The notes: generated from the letters alone by a model not told the origin. Positions 47,546 through 60,139 are shown, numbered from the stretch's first letter. The stretch: 64,000 nt of DNA from Posidonia oceanica (GCA_037176725.1 JAZBRS010000076.1:125073001-125137000), one strand, 5' to 3'. Numbers and translations are program-made.

Positions 47546-48943
47546 TGTAACGACTCCCAAGTCGCTACCTCTCAACCTAGTTACATTTTTCATTTTCATC
47601 TTAATTATGCTAATTCAAAAATTAATTCTAAGCACAACTAACAGAAATAAATGCTAAAATAAATTAAACTCACTTACCTAGAACTCCTAATGTGTGGCAA
47701 CGTGACTCCTATGTTCACTAGCAAGAAAGCTACTCCTATCTTACACCTGCGACAACACCAAACACATACACAAACAAGTCGGCAAACACCGTTGAAGAAA
47801 CAGGCGTAACCATGCCACAACCAAATAAACATAGGCATCTCACCTGGATGCCATAATACCACAATAGGGTAACACACTATTGCCTAGTAAGCTGCAAAAC
47901 TTATAAAACATGCATTTGAAATCACTTTTCTCTTTATCTTTTTAAAATCATATGCATGCTCTTTCAAAACCTTAATGCATACTTGAAATGGCTACTCTAG
48001 CCAAATCAAGCCCAAAATCACGCACCTAAACTCACAACCTGGTCCCACGCACTCACTGGGTAGACCAGACAGCCAACGGCATCTGAATGCCTCAATTGCA
48101 TCCAGAACACGCAGCACAACAAACACTAAAGCCAAGAGCAAAGCCACATTGGCCAAACCACAACGCCACATAGGCTCACAGTAACCAAAACCAATACTGA
48201 GACATTACTCAGCAAAACACACGGTCCATCCTGGACCAAAAGTCAACCACGAGCCATTGCTCGGCGAACTTGGTTTACTGTAGACCAGAGCCTGATTTCC
48301 TGAACTAGGCCACACAGGCACAACCACAAACAAGCACTAGCTACAAGCAGACGCCAAAGTACACTGCACTACCACGGACAGGGCGCACCTATCCATCCCG
48401 AAGTCCAACCTCCTCGGTAGGGTCCCTCAATGTGTCGTGTTGTCTGGTGCCAAGCAACTAACACTAGCCACAAGTAGTCCACCAAGGAGCTACCACGGTG
48501 TCTTCACTGCCACAGACAACTACCTTGTGGAGGAGTCTACCTATCTCAGCATCCTACCTGAAGGACCCTCAAAAGGCTAACCCCACCAGGGAAAGCTGCT
48601 CACCCCACCTGGGCAAGCTGTCCCCTATCTAAGGACAAACCACAGGGTATGCTCTATCCACATCCTAGCTCAGTGCTCGAACCTACAAAGGCACCTCCAC
48701 CTAGGCTCTCACAGCACCCACAAGTCTCGGCACCTGTAACAACATGGGTATCATGCTCAGCTACATAGGAGTATCATACCTCCTATGTCTGCTGCCACGA
48801 TACCACTAGGTACGGACAGTACGTCGACCCACAATCCTCAACCGAGGTGATGTGTCTGACACACCAGAAACGTAGTCACATTTTCGGGTCCCGACAACAC
48901 AACCCCAAGTATCTTGGCCTACAACCAAAACCTGGTGCAACCT
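47546..48943 (-). repeat. 5' LTR of the Del/Tekay-like element, truncated
   Basis: Aligned with 42381-43833 of the 3' LTR, including the TGTAACGAC terminus (plus sense). It ends at about 48943, where it meets an inverted copy of the same LTR type. Confidence 0.8.
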
Positions 48944-50220
48944 TAAGCATTATCACACCTAGATTATGTTGATGCTTAGAATGTGGTTTTGGGTTTTATG
49001 AAGGTATTTGCGCAATAAAAATGATTTTTGAATTGATTTTGCAAAGTATTTTGAAAAGGAAATGCATGGGTTCTGCAAAGTATTCTGAAAAGGAAATGCA
49101 AGGTTTTTGGAAATAGTTTTCCAGCATTTTTTGTTTGTAACGGACCAAGATGCCAGAGGGACATGTTGGCGGGTCCTGGGGATGTGACGACGTTCCTAGG
49201 TAGTAGAGCATGTAGCCTAGGTTGAGGTCTTGAGGCCAAGAGGCTGCGGTAAGTGTTCATCGGATCTTCATCGGATCTTGAAGGTATGATACTTCTTGAT
49301 TGTCGTTCACGATGCCAATGCTGAGGTCCACAAGTCGAGGTGCCGACGGGACTTGGAGGTATGACACTCCATTTGCTCCGGGTGCTGAAGGCCTAGTATA
49401 CTGACAGTACATAGTGGTGTTGTGGCAGCAGACCTAGGGGGTATGAGACCTCTGAGTAGCTGGATGTGATACCCTTGCTAGTACAAGTACCGAGATTGGT
49501 AGGTACTGACTGAGCCTTAGGGTTTGGAGTACTGAGTTTAGGGCGTCAGAGGACGTCACCCTGTGTACACTGAGAAATGTGATGTTATGTGAGGCTTGTT
49601 GGCCAGGGCGGTCGCTCTCCCATACGGGGTAGGCTACCGCAGCACTGCAGTTGAGAGAAGCTGGAGTCTTCAGCAACTTTTTGTGGCTAGATGTCATCTG
49701 CTTGGGCCAGAGTGACGACACAGACTGTTTGTGTGTGGTTGTGTGCTTGTGGCCGTGCCTGTGGGGCGTAGGTCCTACGCTAGTGGAGCGCTGTGGTTTT
49801 GCTGAGCAGTGTCTCAGTGTTGGCTTTTGGTTTTAGCGTTTGCTGTGTTTTGTGTGTGTCCTGAATGCAATTGAGGGCATTAGGCATGGTTATCCGTCTG
49901 GTCCACACTGGGAGTGTGAGGGACTAGATTGTGTGGTTTTTGGGCTTGATTTGGCAAGAGTGGCCATTTCAAGTGTGCATAATGGTTTTGAAAAGAGCAT
50001 ACATATCGTTTTGAAAGGAAAAGAGAAAAGATGATTTTAAAAGCATGTTTTTTGTGGTTTGCTTTGTGGACAATGATGTATGCCCTGTTATGGCATCCAG
50101 GAGAGATGCCTGTGTGTGTTTGCTTGTGGCGTAGTTACGCTTGTTCCCACGGTGATGTTAGTCGAGTTGTTGTGTGTGTGGGTTGGGTGTGTGCTGGGTG
50201 ACCTTTCAGTGGTCACTCAC

Positions 50221-53200
50221 TGTAGTAATCCCGGTGTTCAGATCGTCCATGCACACTGCCAAAAGCTCGCGTGCACCGATAAGAATTAGGTTCACTATTA
50301 GCAGCTATGTTTGAGGAGGAAGGCTCAACTCGAAAACACTTAAAGTAGGGAAAAAGGAAAAGAAAAGAAGAAGATGAGACAATTTAGAGTCGCCACCGTG
50401 TCTATTATATCGGGAGACAAGGAAAACCAGGGTAATGCTTGAATAAACACGCAAAACCAAGCAAAGGATGCAAAGCAAAGCAATGCAAAAGAAAAGAGAT
50501 GCAAATGAATGCAAATGATATGACTCGTGCCTAGGATAAGGGCAATATGGTCATTGCAGGCCAAAAGACTGGGCAAGGACTCCTGTTACGTGCAGAGAAT
50601 GTGTTAGGCACCCCTGACACGCCCGAGAATCGGTCTTTCTAGGCTTACGCTCGCATACGTAGGGAAATACAGATTTGAATGCCTAAGTGCCAATGAATGC
50701 CTATTTGAATGCTCATAGGTGTGTTCTAAGTGATGGAATGCAATGCAAGGAATTAAACGTGCAATCTAAGCACTCAGCAACACTGTCTGTGTTCCGAATC
50801 GGATGAAACCTGGTTCGTGAGAACTCCAAGCAGTAAGCATCACTGCCTCATATGCAAATGCAGGCGATAAAACAAAACGACGGTAAAACCAAGCAATGCG
50901 GGTGACATGCAAGAGAAAACAGCATAAAACACGCAAAACGGTGCGAAAACGAAGCGAGTATGCAAAATGGTGCAAAAACAAGATAGGCACGTAAAACGGT
51001 GCGAAAAGCAAAGCAAGCATGCAAAACGGTGAGAAAAACAGATCGACACGCAAAATGGTGCGAGAAAACAAAGCGGGCACGCAAAACGGTGCCAAAAGCA
51101 AAGTGGGCACGTAAAACGGTGCCAAGGCAGGCGAAATAAAACATCGATAAAGCCGTGCAGATGTAGATGCAAAGGGGAAGAGCTAGAGAATGCAAGGAGA
51201 GGCAAACAGCACAAGTGTAAGAATAAACACTGTTTAGAGACCACGCAATGTAGGTGTAAAGACCTACAAAGGGGAAAGGGAGCAAGTGGGAGGATCACCA
51301 CTGTCTTGTGACTGTTTCCCACTAATCCGTCCCATGATGTATCTCGCACGCTGCCAAAAGCTCGCAGTGCAGTCGGATCGTGGAAAAGGGGGAAGAAAGT
51401 CGCAATTAGCAATGAATCCAGGGGAAACTCGACCCAAAACATTGAGAGTACGCGAAAAGGGGAGATAGAGTTGATAGATAAGGAGAGAAGGTCCTAATCT
51501 ACATGCTCGAGAAAATGCATGGCAAAAACAATGCATGCAATGCAAATGGTGTGCAAATGAAGTGCTGTGCAGGGATTCAGAAGGACTTACCTTGGAGATC
51601 TGAAGCCTGATCTGAGAAATGCTTGGTTTGCATTGAAGTGCGCTCCACTGGGGTTGTCTAGGTAGCTTGGTTGAGAAGATCCGGCTGCCCGATCAGAAGA
51701 TATGCAGGCTTCAAGGCAGAAGGGCCAGAACAAGGGAGAAGAATAGATCTAAGTGTAAAGGAGGTCCTAAGGGTGTGCAAAACAGGTCCTCCCATGTAAA
51801 TGGGAGCTAGGAGTGCTTAAGTGTGTGCAAAAAGTACTAAATGCAGATATGCATGAGTGCAACGCATGCAAAAATGCGGAAAAGGACCTAAGAATGACCT
51901 TTCAGAAAACTTAAGGACCTATATGCAATTTTTGAAAAAGTTAAGGACCTAAATGCAAAGATTTTGAAAAGTTAGGGGCTTATATGCAAGGTTTTTGAAA
52001 ACTTAAGGGTTTGAATGCAATTAAAACAAAATGCAGGGTCTGAAATGCAATTTAATAAGGAAAACATGCATTTAAATGAGTTTTATAAACATGCAAAGGA
52101 CTTACATGCATTTTTGAAACAAGTAAGGGCTAAAATGCAATTTTATATGGTAAAATGTAGAAAAAATGGGTCTGTGAATGCAAACAGTGGACCTATGTGT
52201 GATTTTGAAAAATGCATAGGCTAAAATGCAATTTTATAAGGAAAAATGCAAGAAAACAGATGTTGTGCATGCAAATGAAGGACTGGAATGCAAAAATCAG
52301 AAAGTATGAGAAAAAAATGCAATGCAGTAAGGAAAAGATGAAAATTAAATGATTTAACAACAGATCAGAGGACCAAAAAGCAAATAAAGTAAAGATCAGG
52401 ACTAAAATGCAATTTCATAAGGAAAAATCAGAGGATTAAATGAGATTTAACAACCAGAGGACTAACATGCAAAAATAAAAAGATGCTGGACTAGAACTAC
52501 ATTTAAACTACAGTAGAACCATAATGCAAATAAAATAAATAACAGGACTGGAAAATAAAAGGACAGAAATTTAAATGAACTGGAACTAGACTAGAATGTA
52601 AATAAAATAAATAGCTGGATTGGAAATAAAGAAAAGTAAATAAACTGTAACAGCAGAGGACCTAGAAGTAAATAAAAAAACATGCTGGACTGGAAATAAA
52701 GAAAACTTAAAGCTTTTACTTGACAGAAGGATTAACATGCAATTAAACAGATCTTTAGGATTTTCATGCAACATCATATGATTTTAATTCAAACTTAAAT
52801 GATTCTTAAACGATGGCAGGACTGGAAAGCAAATAAAAACAACAGCAAGGTAGATATGCAATTTTTGGTAAAATATGCATGATAAATAGAAATAAATGAA
52901 CAGTAAATTGCAGAAGAAGTGGCCACTGTAGCAAATTGCTACCAGTGGCCGGAGAAGAGGAATGGGGGTGCTGGAGAGGTGCTGATGCAGCGATGGCGTG
53001 CTCCAGAGCTGCACGGAGGTCTGGGCTGCGTCGACGGCTCGTGACGTGGCCTGAAGATGATCGGAGACGACGGCGGAGGTCTGTAGAGTGTCCGGAGATA
53101 GAGCGGGTGATTGCGGCGTCGCCGGTGGGTTCTGAGAGCATGGTTGTGCTCCTGGAGGTCGTGCGGACCTTGGACGATCGACGGAGCGACGTTCTGCAGA

Positions 53201-55857
53201 CCGGAGCGGCAGGGTGAGCTCGGAGCTCGTCGGAGAAGACGGGTCAGCGGCAGTGCGACCCGGCGAGAGAGGAGGGGAAACCCCTATCTGAGTGGTGGAA
53301 AAGCAAGAGGAGGAGAGAACTAGTCTACCGGTGAAGAAGATTACCTATTTTGTTGGCTGGGAAGTCCCCCCGACGTAGATGGGTTCTGCAGATGGCGGCG
53401 AGGTTCGTCCGGCTGATGGAGGGGTCGCCGATGGCTCGCGATCGCTTGGATCTACTCCACGCGATCCTCCGATGCTTCCTGAGCGGCTGGAGCGAAGGTT
53501 CGACGACCGAAGGAAGAAATAGCACTTTTGGGTGCAGAGAGGTCAACTAGAGATGGGGGGTGAGGGCTGTTGCTCCTTAGACCAGATGGAGGCTTCCGGC
53601 GGTCTTCTGGATGCTCGGTGATGGGTTCTAGAAGGTTAGATTGGGCAGTGGAGGCTTGGAGAAGGAGATGGCAGCTGAATGGATTTTTGGAAGAAAAGGG
53701 AGGCAAGTGTTTGTGGTGGTAGGCTCGGTCTGTGGGGAGGGTGAAGGCTGAGGCTCAGGAGGGTTAGAAAGGTGGTGTTTCAGGGATTTGAGCAGTGGAG
53801 TTTGGGATGATTAGGTGGGCAGTAGTGTCGGGAATTTTTGAAGAGGTGGTGTTGGGTTCTGCTGAAGGTTTCAGGTGATTGGGGGTGGTTCAGGGATGGT
53901 TGGAGGGATTGCTGGAGGTTTGGGTGAGATTGGGGGACGAATTTGGAGTGATTTGCTAGGCTATGAAGGCTGGTTTCAGGCGGAAAGGAAGGAGGAGGAA
54001 ATGCTGCTGAGTTTGGGCAGAGGAAGAGGAGGAGAATGCTGAGATTCTGGCTCTCAGGGTGCTCTCTCTCAAGATTGGCAAAGGTGTCGGAAGGAGGAGT
54101 GGAATGCTGGTTTTAACGGGGGCTGGAAGCTGCTAGTGCGGGCAGAGGATTTGAATCTCCACCGGCGCGATCACTACAGCTGATTGAGAGAGGCGGCCGG
54201 CGAGCTGACTGGCAATAAATGCCTCTCGGAAGAGCCACTGAGAGACGAGAGAGGAAGGACGAGCTGTAGGTGGAGGTGACAGAGGGGGAAGGTTTGATTT
54301 TCAAACGGAGGGAGGGAGTTTGGTTCACGGGAGAAGGAGTCTGAAGAAGAAGAGGAAGGAGGGGAGAAGAGGAGAAGTGCTGTGGGCCGGGCTTGTGCGC
54401 AGGAGGAGAAAAAAAGGAAAGAAAAAAAAGAAAAGAAGGAAGGAGGGAGAGGAGGCCAATTGGGCTGGACCAAATGAGGAGAAAGAAAATAAAAGGGAAG
54501 GAGGAAGAAAGGAAGAAAAAGAAAGGAAGAAGAAGAAGGAGAAGAAAACTAAAATAGAAAATAAAAATAGAAAAGATTTGAAAATGTTTTTAAAGTAGTT
54601 GTTTAAGTTAGGATTTTTGATTAGGTTTTTAATGATTGTTTTTAATTTAGGATTAGAAGGAGTTTTAATCTTTAATTTAGGTTTTTTAGGATTTAAGTTT
54701 TCTTTAAATTGCTTTTTGATTTTGTTTAAATGTTTGTTAAGTTTTTTAATTGTTTTTAAGTTATGTTTTTCTTGTTAAGTTTTTCTTTTCTTTTCTTTTT
54801 AATTAGGTCTTTTAGATTGTTTTAAGTTTTAATTGTTTCTTTTAGATTTGTTAAGTGTTTTTTAATTACTTGTCTTAGTATTTTTAATTGTTTTCTTCTT
54901 TTTTAGGATTTGTTTTTGATCATTTTTAATAGAGTTTTTAATTTTGGTTTGTTTTGATTATATTTTGATTTTTGCTTGATTTTATGGCATTTTCTTTTTG
55001 TTTGTTTTGTATTTTTTAGATTGCATTCTTAGTTTCCCTTTTTAGTTGGATTTAGTTTGGTTTTTGTTTTTGATTGTTTGTTTAAGTTTTTAATTACTTC
55101 TTTTTAGGATTTTGATTTGTTTTTCTCTTGTTTTAAAGTTTTAAAGGTTTTTAAAGGTTTTTTAAAGATTTAGTGGAAGAAAGGAAAAGAAAAGGAAAAG
55201 GAAGATGAAAAGGGAGAAATGAAGAGTAAAGAAGAAAGAGAGGAGAGGAAGGAAAATAAATATTATAAAATCAAGGGATAAGCTAAAAATAAAATAAAAA
55301 TGCAAATAAAATATAGAAGAGAGAGATGCACAACGTAGGCACACAGCCAAGCAAGAAAAAGAGAGAAGGGAGTGAAAAGAAGGAGAATAAGAAGGAGAGA
55401 GAGAGGAGAGAGAAAAGAATAATCCAGGAGAGTGAAAAGGATAATTTGGAAAAAAGAAGGGGTTAGAGGTTTAGAAAAGAGGTGAAATTTGGGGAGTATG
55501 TGGCCTAGGGTCTCTAGTATTGGACCTAGCATTTGGATTCGGATTTTGGAAGGTTTGGAAGGATTTTGAGGTGTAGAAAAAGGGTAGTTTTACCTAGGTT
55601 TTCTCGGATTTTTGGGAGTGGTTTTGGTTTGAAATTTCTAAGAGTTTTTGATGGGTTTTCTAAGTTGAGGAGGATGGGTTTGGCTATGGTTTTTTGGTAG
55701 TTTTTGGGCTTGGAAAATGGGTGTGATTCTAGGTTAGGTTTGGGCTTGATTTGAAGAGAAAGATGAAAGGAAAATGTGTAGGTTTGGACCTAGATTTGGA
55801 TTCAGAAGCCACCAGAAGATTCCAATTGATTCAACTTGTCAAAATGGGGTGTCAATA
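50221..55857 (-). mobile_element. Giant solo LTR F2 (5.6 kb), same family as F1
   Basis: Begins TGTAGTAATCCC and ends GTGTCAATA (terminal CA mutated to TA). It is flanked by CTCAC at 50216-50220 and 55858-55862. The order of internal parts matches F1: GAGTCGCCACC at about 50387, conserved block at about 50570-50650, hairpin array 50930-51125, A-rich ATGCAATTTT repeats 51890-52880, GC-rich segment 52920-54300, purine runs 54330-54580 and 55165-55460, T-rich 54590-55160. Divergence from F1 is substantial, so these are two old, separate insertions. Confidence 0.87.
50930..51125 (+). repeat. 30-bp hairpin array inside F2
   Basis: Six to seven units of the form GGGCACGCAAAACGGTGCC with AAAGCAAA spacers. 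Arms GCAC/GTGC are kept while loops and spacers vary. Counterpart of 3740-4075. Confidence 0.85.
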
Positions 55858-56335
55858 CTCACATATGTTTTGTTTGGTGTTTTTCACTGGTGCAGGATTA
55901 GGAGCAGTTGGTTTGCTAGTGCGTATACGAAGGAGTCACTTCTCCACACATCAAGGTTTCTGGTGAGTGAATTATTTAGTTATTTCCAGTTAATTTGTGC
56001 TCTAATATCTGCTTAGAGTTGATTTGGATATAGTTAAAAAAAAACTGGTAGTTAGGTTTGGGGATGTTACACAAGATCAGGATTAAGGTAACTCTCGAGG
56101 GGTTTTCTCTAGGAGTGGACTAAGCTAGGGAGATTGAACCACTATAAATCCTCTAAGTAATTTCCATTTCTCTCATCCCTTTCTATGTATGCTTTAGTTA
56201 AAATTCCAAATCCCTCATTATATTTCATTTACTTGCTAAATTGCTTAAGATTGTTAAAAGTGAACTTAAATTCCACATATTTTATTAAAATCACTATTCA
56301 CCCATCCTCTAATGAAGCATTAAAATCCTAATAGT

Positions 56336-56347
56336 TGGTATCAGAGC
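56336..56347 (+). promoter_or_regulatory. Primer binding site, initiator Met tRNA
   Basis: TGGTATCAGAGC is a perfect match to the usual plant copia primer site. It sits 39 nt before the gag ATG region, at the end of the 5' LTR fragment. Confidence 0.92.
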
Positions 56348-56386
56348 CTTGTTCATCTAGGATAAAGATTTAACCATCTTCTAGAT

Positions 56387-57743
56387 ATGACTTCTTATTC
56401 TTTTAACATTAGCTTTGTAGAGGGTCAAAGTATTTATAAACCACCATTTTTTGATGGCACAAATTACAATTATTGAAAATGTAGAATGCAAATATATATT
56501 AAATCTATTGATCTTGATTTGTGGGATATAGTTGTAAATGGATATACTCCTACTAAGAAAAACTATAAATAATGGAATAAAAATGAAATGAAACTTGCTA
56601 CATTAGATGCTAAAGGATTAAACACTTTATTTTGTGCTATAAATGAAGAACAATTTAATTGAATTTCTAACTGTAGTACTTCTCATGATGCAAGGCATAT
56701 TTAAGAAGTTACTCATGAGGGAACAAACCAAGTAAAAGAAACAAAAATCAATATGCTTGTTCATAAGTATGAATTGTTTAAATTGCAACGCCATGAATCC
56801 ATTGGAAACTTATTTACTAGATTTTCTGAGATTACTAATAATTTGCAATCTCTTGGAAAAAGTTATTCTTCAAGTGATTTAGTTAGGAATGTACTTAGAT
56901 CACTTACTCTGGATTGGGGGAAGAAGGTCACCACTATTGAAGAAGCAAAGGATTTATCAAAATATTCCCTTGAAGATCTTAAAGGAAATCTTACTTCCTA
57001 TGAAGTACAAATGATTAAGAAGTAAATAGAAAAAGTTTCAAAAAAGAAGAGTATTACACTTAATGCCTCGATCGAGTCGAATGATTCAGGTGAGGAAGAT
57101 TTTGCTTTTAGTACTCATAAGTACAAGTCATTCTTAAAGAAAGAAAGAATTCATAAAGAAAGAAAGAATTCAAAAGAAGGACAAGAGAAAAACCAAGAAG
57201 AAGAAGGCACTTCAAGTTACATGGAACGATAGCGATTCCTTCGATGAAGATGGTGAGGTTGCTCACTCATGTTTTATGGCTACGTCTAGTATGGTAACAT
57301 CTTTAGACAATATTGAAAATTTATCAATAGATGAATTACTTGTTGCTTTTAATGAGGTATAATTGAAATATAAGTCTTTGAATAGCAAACACTAAAGTAT
57401 AAACAAGAATTTTATGGATATATCTCTTGAAAAGGAGTTGATTTCAAATGAAAATAATGAATTGAGAAGTAAGAATAAAGCATTTGAAATAGAAAATGAT
57501 AACTTAAAAAATGAGTTGAATATCATGAAAGGTAGAATTGATATTTTGGCATGCGAATTTGCATCTTTGAGAATTAAAAGTGAAAATTTACTAAATGATG
57601 TTAGCAAGAAAACTCTTGATGTAAGGAACTATAAAAGTAAAAGTGTGCATAAAAATGCTATTCCATATGAAAATGGTTTTATTAAACTGAAAAATATTAA
57701 AAATTATGAATTTGTCATTAAGAAGGAAGAAAGAGATAAATAG
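56387..57743 (+). pseudogene. Ty1/copia gag (UBN2 type), decayed
   Basis: Starts MTSYSFNI at 56387. An N-terminal motif SIYKPPFFDGTNY is followed by RMQIYI and LWDIV, the usual opening of copia gag. From 56753 to 57025 there is an open stretch with LFTRFSEITNNLQSLGKSY and ALTLDW-like SLTLDW, the UBN2 gag pattern. Five in-frame stops occur up to 57025 (two TGA, three TAA); the first replaces the Trp of the YWK motif. A second segment in another frame (57414-57743) is Asn/Glu/Lys-rich and predicted coiled coil, with repeated LKNEL-like heptads. No zinc knuckle is visible. Known role: capsid protein. Inference: non-functional remnant. Confidence 0.85.
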
Positions 57744-59005
57744 ATCCCCAAAATGAGAAATAATAAGACTAATCCATTTGGACCCAAAATTAAGTAGATA
57801 CCAAAATCTCTACTTGTTCCAAATACTTGATTACTCCAAGATGGAACATGGGATTATTAGTCAATTGTCAAATATTGGAAATCCTATTAAATAGTATGTT
57901 TTAAAATTGCTTTATGTTAAAACATGACTCTTTAAAATTTTATTGCTTAATGGAATTTTTGGATAGAATATATCTCAAATTCATTTATCATGATTTTACA
58001 TTGCTAGCAACTAGTATTATTCCTTCGATTTTATCTCAGTTTTAAAATTATTGACTGATTCGGTCTACCGTTTTTGGACCGGTCTACTGAAATCTCCTGA
58101 TTCGGTCTATCGTTTTTATTCGGTTTGCCAAAATGACTGGTAGTTTGAATCTGTTGATTCTAAACAAATTATTGAATTCTTGGCAAATTTTTTGATCTTA
58201 TATTTGAAATATTAATCAAGGTGTTTGATTATTGGTATCTTACTCTTCGATTGAATTTTAAATTATCATTTACCATATGAAGTTTTAATTGAATATCTTT
58301 CAACAATTGGTATCAACATTGAATATTTTTCAACAATTAGTATCTATTAAAAAAATGATTTTGTTGCCTATTGAAAATCTATAATTTTCTTTATCTATGT
58401 TTGAAGTGAGGGGGAGCTTACTGAATATTTATGATGTTATTGAATATTTGTTGATCTTAATATAATAACAAAAGAATTGATTTGGATGCTTATTGTTTAT
58501 TAGTTACCTTTTGAAGATGATTTTGATGATTCTTATTGAAAATCTTATAAAAGTTGATCTTATAAAAGTTAATTCTTTTTAACAGTTGGTATCTTATAAC
58601 ATTGGTTTTGATACTTAATTGAATATCCATATGAAGATTGATGATTCTTATTGAATATCCTTATATTGATAAGAAGGGGGAGAAGCTTTCTATTGATTAT
58701 TTTGATAATGCTCTTGCTTATATTGCTTATATTTCTTTGGATTTATGCCTTCTATTCTTTTTACTTATGACAAAAAGGGGGAGAAGTTTAAGAATAAGGA
58801 TAGATTTTTCCAAAGTTATGTTTTGAGCTTATCAAGTTAATATAAGATAAAGGGGGAGAAGTAAACTTAGATTTATATTGAACTCCTATAGTTAGGGGGA
58901 GCATTATGGTATTATTGACATATCTATTATGCATATTCAAAGGGGGAGTCATTTCTATAGCTTTGATATTATTATGGTTTTTGTCATCATCAAAAAGAGG
59001 GAGAT
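57744..59005 (+). other. Copia 3' non-coding region with GGGGGAG runs
   Basis: AT-rich. CGGTCTACCG-type motifs occur at 58050-58140. Purine runs of the type AAGGGGGAG occur at about 58412, 58673, 58775, 58850, 58895 and 58940, and the last one (58991-59005) acts as the polypurine tract next to the 3' LTR. Confidence 0.75.
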
Positions 59006-59520
59006 TGTTGGCAAAATTGCCTCATCTCAGTTTTGATGATAACAAAACATATTTGTGAGCTAATCTTCTTGATAGGTCAAGAAAGTTCTCATGGACTTTG
59101 GAAAAAGAAGGTGATATTGGCAAAGAAGAAATCAATATGGAAGATCAAGGCAATTCAATTGAAGATCAAGTCAAAGCAATTGAAGATTGAATACCAAGTT
59201 TTTATGTAATTAAAAGAGTCATGTAAAAGAGTATGTTGTGTTCTAGGAACTTGTAATAATCTCCCAAACACCCCTATAGTGGCTTAGAAAAATAGCCATA
59301 GCCCAAAACAAACCAATTCATTGAATACATTCATTATAGGGCTAAAACAGGGTAGTTCGGCATACTGAATATTTTTGGTATACCGAATCAAGGAAATATT
59401 GTATTCACAGTAAAGAACTGCTTTGACATACCGAAACACTTAGGTATACCGAAATCTCGACTATCTGTTCAAAACCGAGAATACGTTCGGCACACCGAAA
59501 ATAGTACTTTAGCATTGCTG
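59006..59520 (+). repeat. Copia 3' LTR, truncated
   Basis: Starts TGTTGGCAAAATTGCC. It holds five CGGNATACCGAA-type half-palindromes at 59355-59495. It lacks the segment matching 56072-56335, so the far end is missing. Confidence 0.72.
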
Positions 59521-60139
59521 TACTTCGAGCCTCTCCTATCCTCTTTTCACACACGGGCAAATAGTAAGTAGCCCAGTGTATGCAAGTACCAAATAGGGTG
59601 GGGAATGGCAGGTTGTTAAGGATTAGTGTGTGGACCAAAGTTCCTAAAGGGTGTAGGCATGACATAAGTGACACACCCACGAGTGCAGGGTACACTTAGA
59701 ATTGCTAAGGCAAACCATAGGCTAAGACTTGAGATAAGTACTCATCCTTCCCCATTAAAAAATCCAAAAAAATAAAAACAAAAAAAATTAGAAAATTAAA
59801 AAAAACCAAAAAATTAGAAGATAAAAAAAACCAAAAAAATTAGAAAATCCAAAAAAAAAAGGTCTAAAAAATAAAAAAAAATTTAAAATAAGAAATCCAA
59901 AAAAGAAGAAGAAAATCCCAAGAAAACCAAAAGAAGTGCCATCTACCCTACATGCAAGTAAAAACTTAGTAAGTAGGGAAACTAGAATTAGTCTCGTCAA
60001 TGATGCAACAATCGACTCATCCAGACGTAGAGTCAATGTCTTACTCAAGCGTGTCTCACAGCTTGGGTGTGTTTTCTTAACAAAAGATATTGCCTCCATA
60101 GTGATCTTTAGAGCATTCACGAATATCATTTTCCCACTA
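59521..60139 (+). other. Remnant after an Ogre-like pol, A-rich
   Basis: No gene. A run of AAAAATCCAAAAAAA-type A-rich repeats lies at 59755-59935, similar in style and position to 1280-1600 in the first element. Confidence 0.5.

Larger units (their letters stand above)
42381..48943 (-). mobile_element. Del/Tekay-like Ty3/gypsy element, minus orientation, interior deleted
   Basis: Read on the minus strand: 5' LTR 48943-47546 (only its 3' portion), primer site, interior 47545-45911, polypurine tract, 3' LTR 45910-42381. The two LTRs match over about 1.4 kb (47546-48943 versus 42381-43833). The interior is only 1.6 kb and has no recognisable gag or pol, so the element is non-autonomous or heavily deleted. 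Confidence 0.82.
48944..56071 (+). mobile_element. Inverted Del/Tekay-like LTR copy, split by F2
   Basis: 48950-50220 and 55863-56071 together match the reverse complement of 42381-43900, ending GATGTTACA at 56071. Shared landmarks include TGCTGAGCAGTGTCTCA, GTTATGGCATCC and GGTGCAGGAT.AGAAGCAG-like segments. It meets the 5' LTR at 48943 head to head. F2 occupies 50221-55857. Confidence 0.8.
56072..59520 (+). mobile_element. SIRE/Maximus-like Ty1/copia derivative, gag without pol
   Basis: 5' LTR end fragment at 56072-56335 (GATTGAACCACTATAAATC style), primer site 56336-56347, decayed gag at 56387-57743, about 1.2 kb of non-coding DNA with repeated AAAGGGGGAGAAG motifs, polypurine tract 58991-59005 and 3' LTR start TGTTGGCAAAATTG at 59006. 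The 3' LTR fades near 59520. No integrase or reverse transcriptase lies between. Known: purine GGGGGAG runs and a TTTTGATGAT LTR start are typical of the SIRE/Maximus lineage. Confidence 0.85.
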
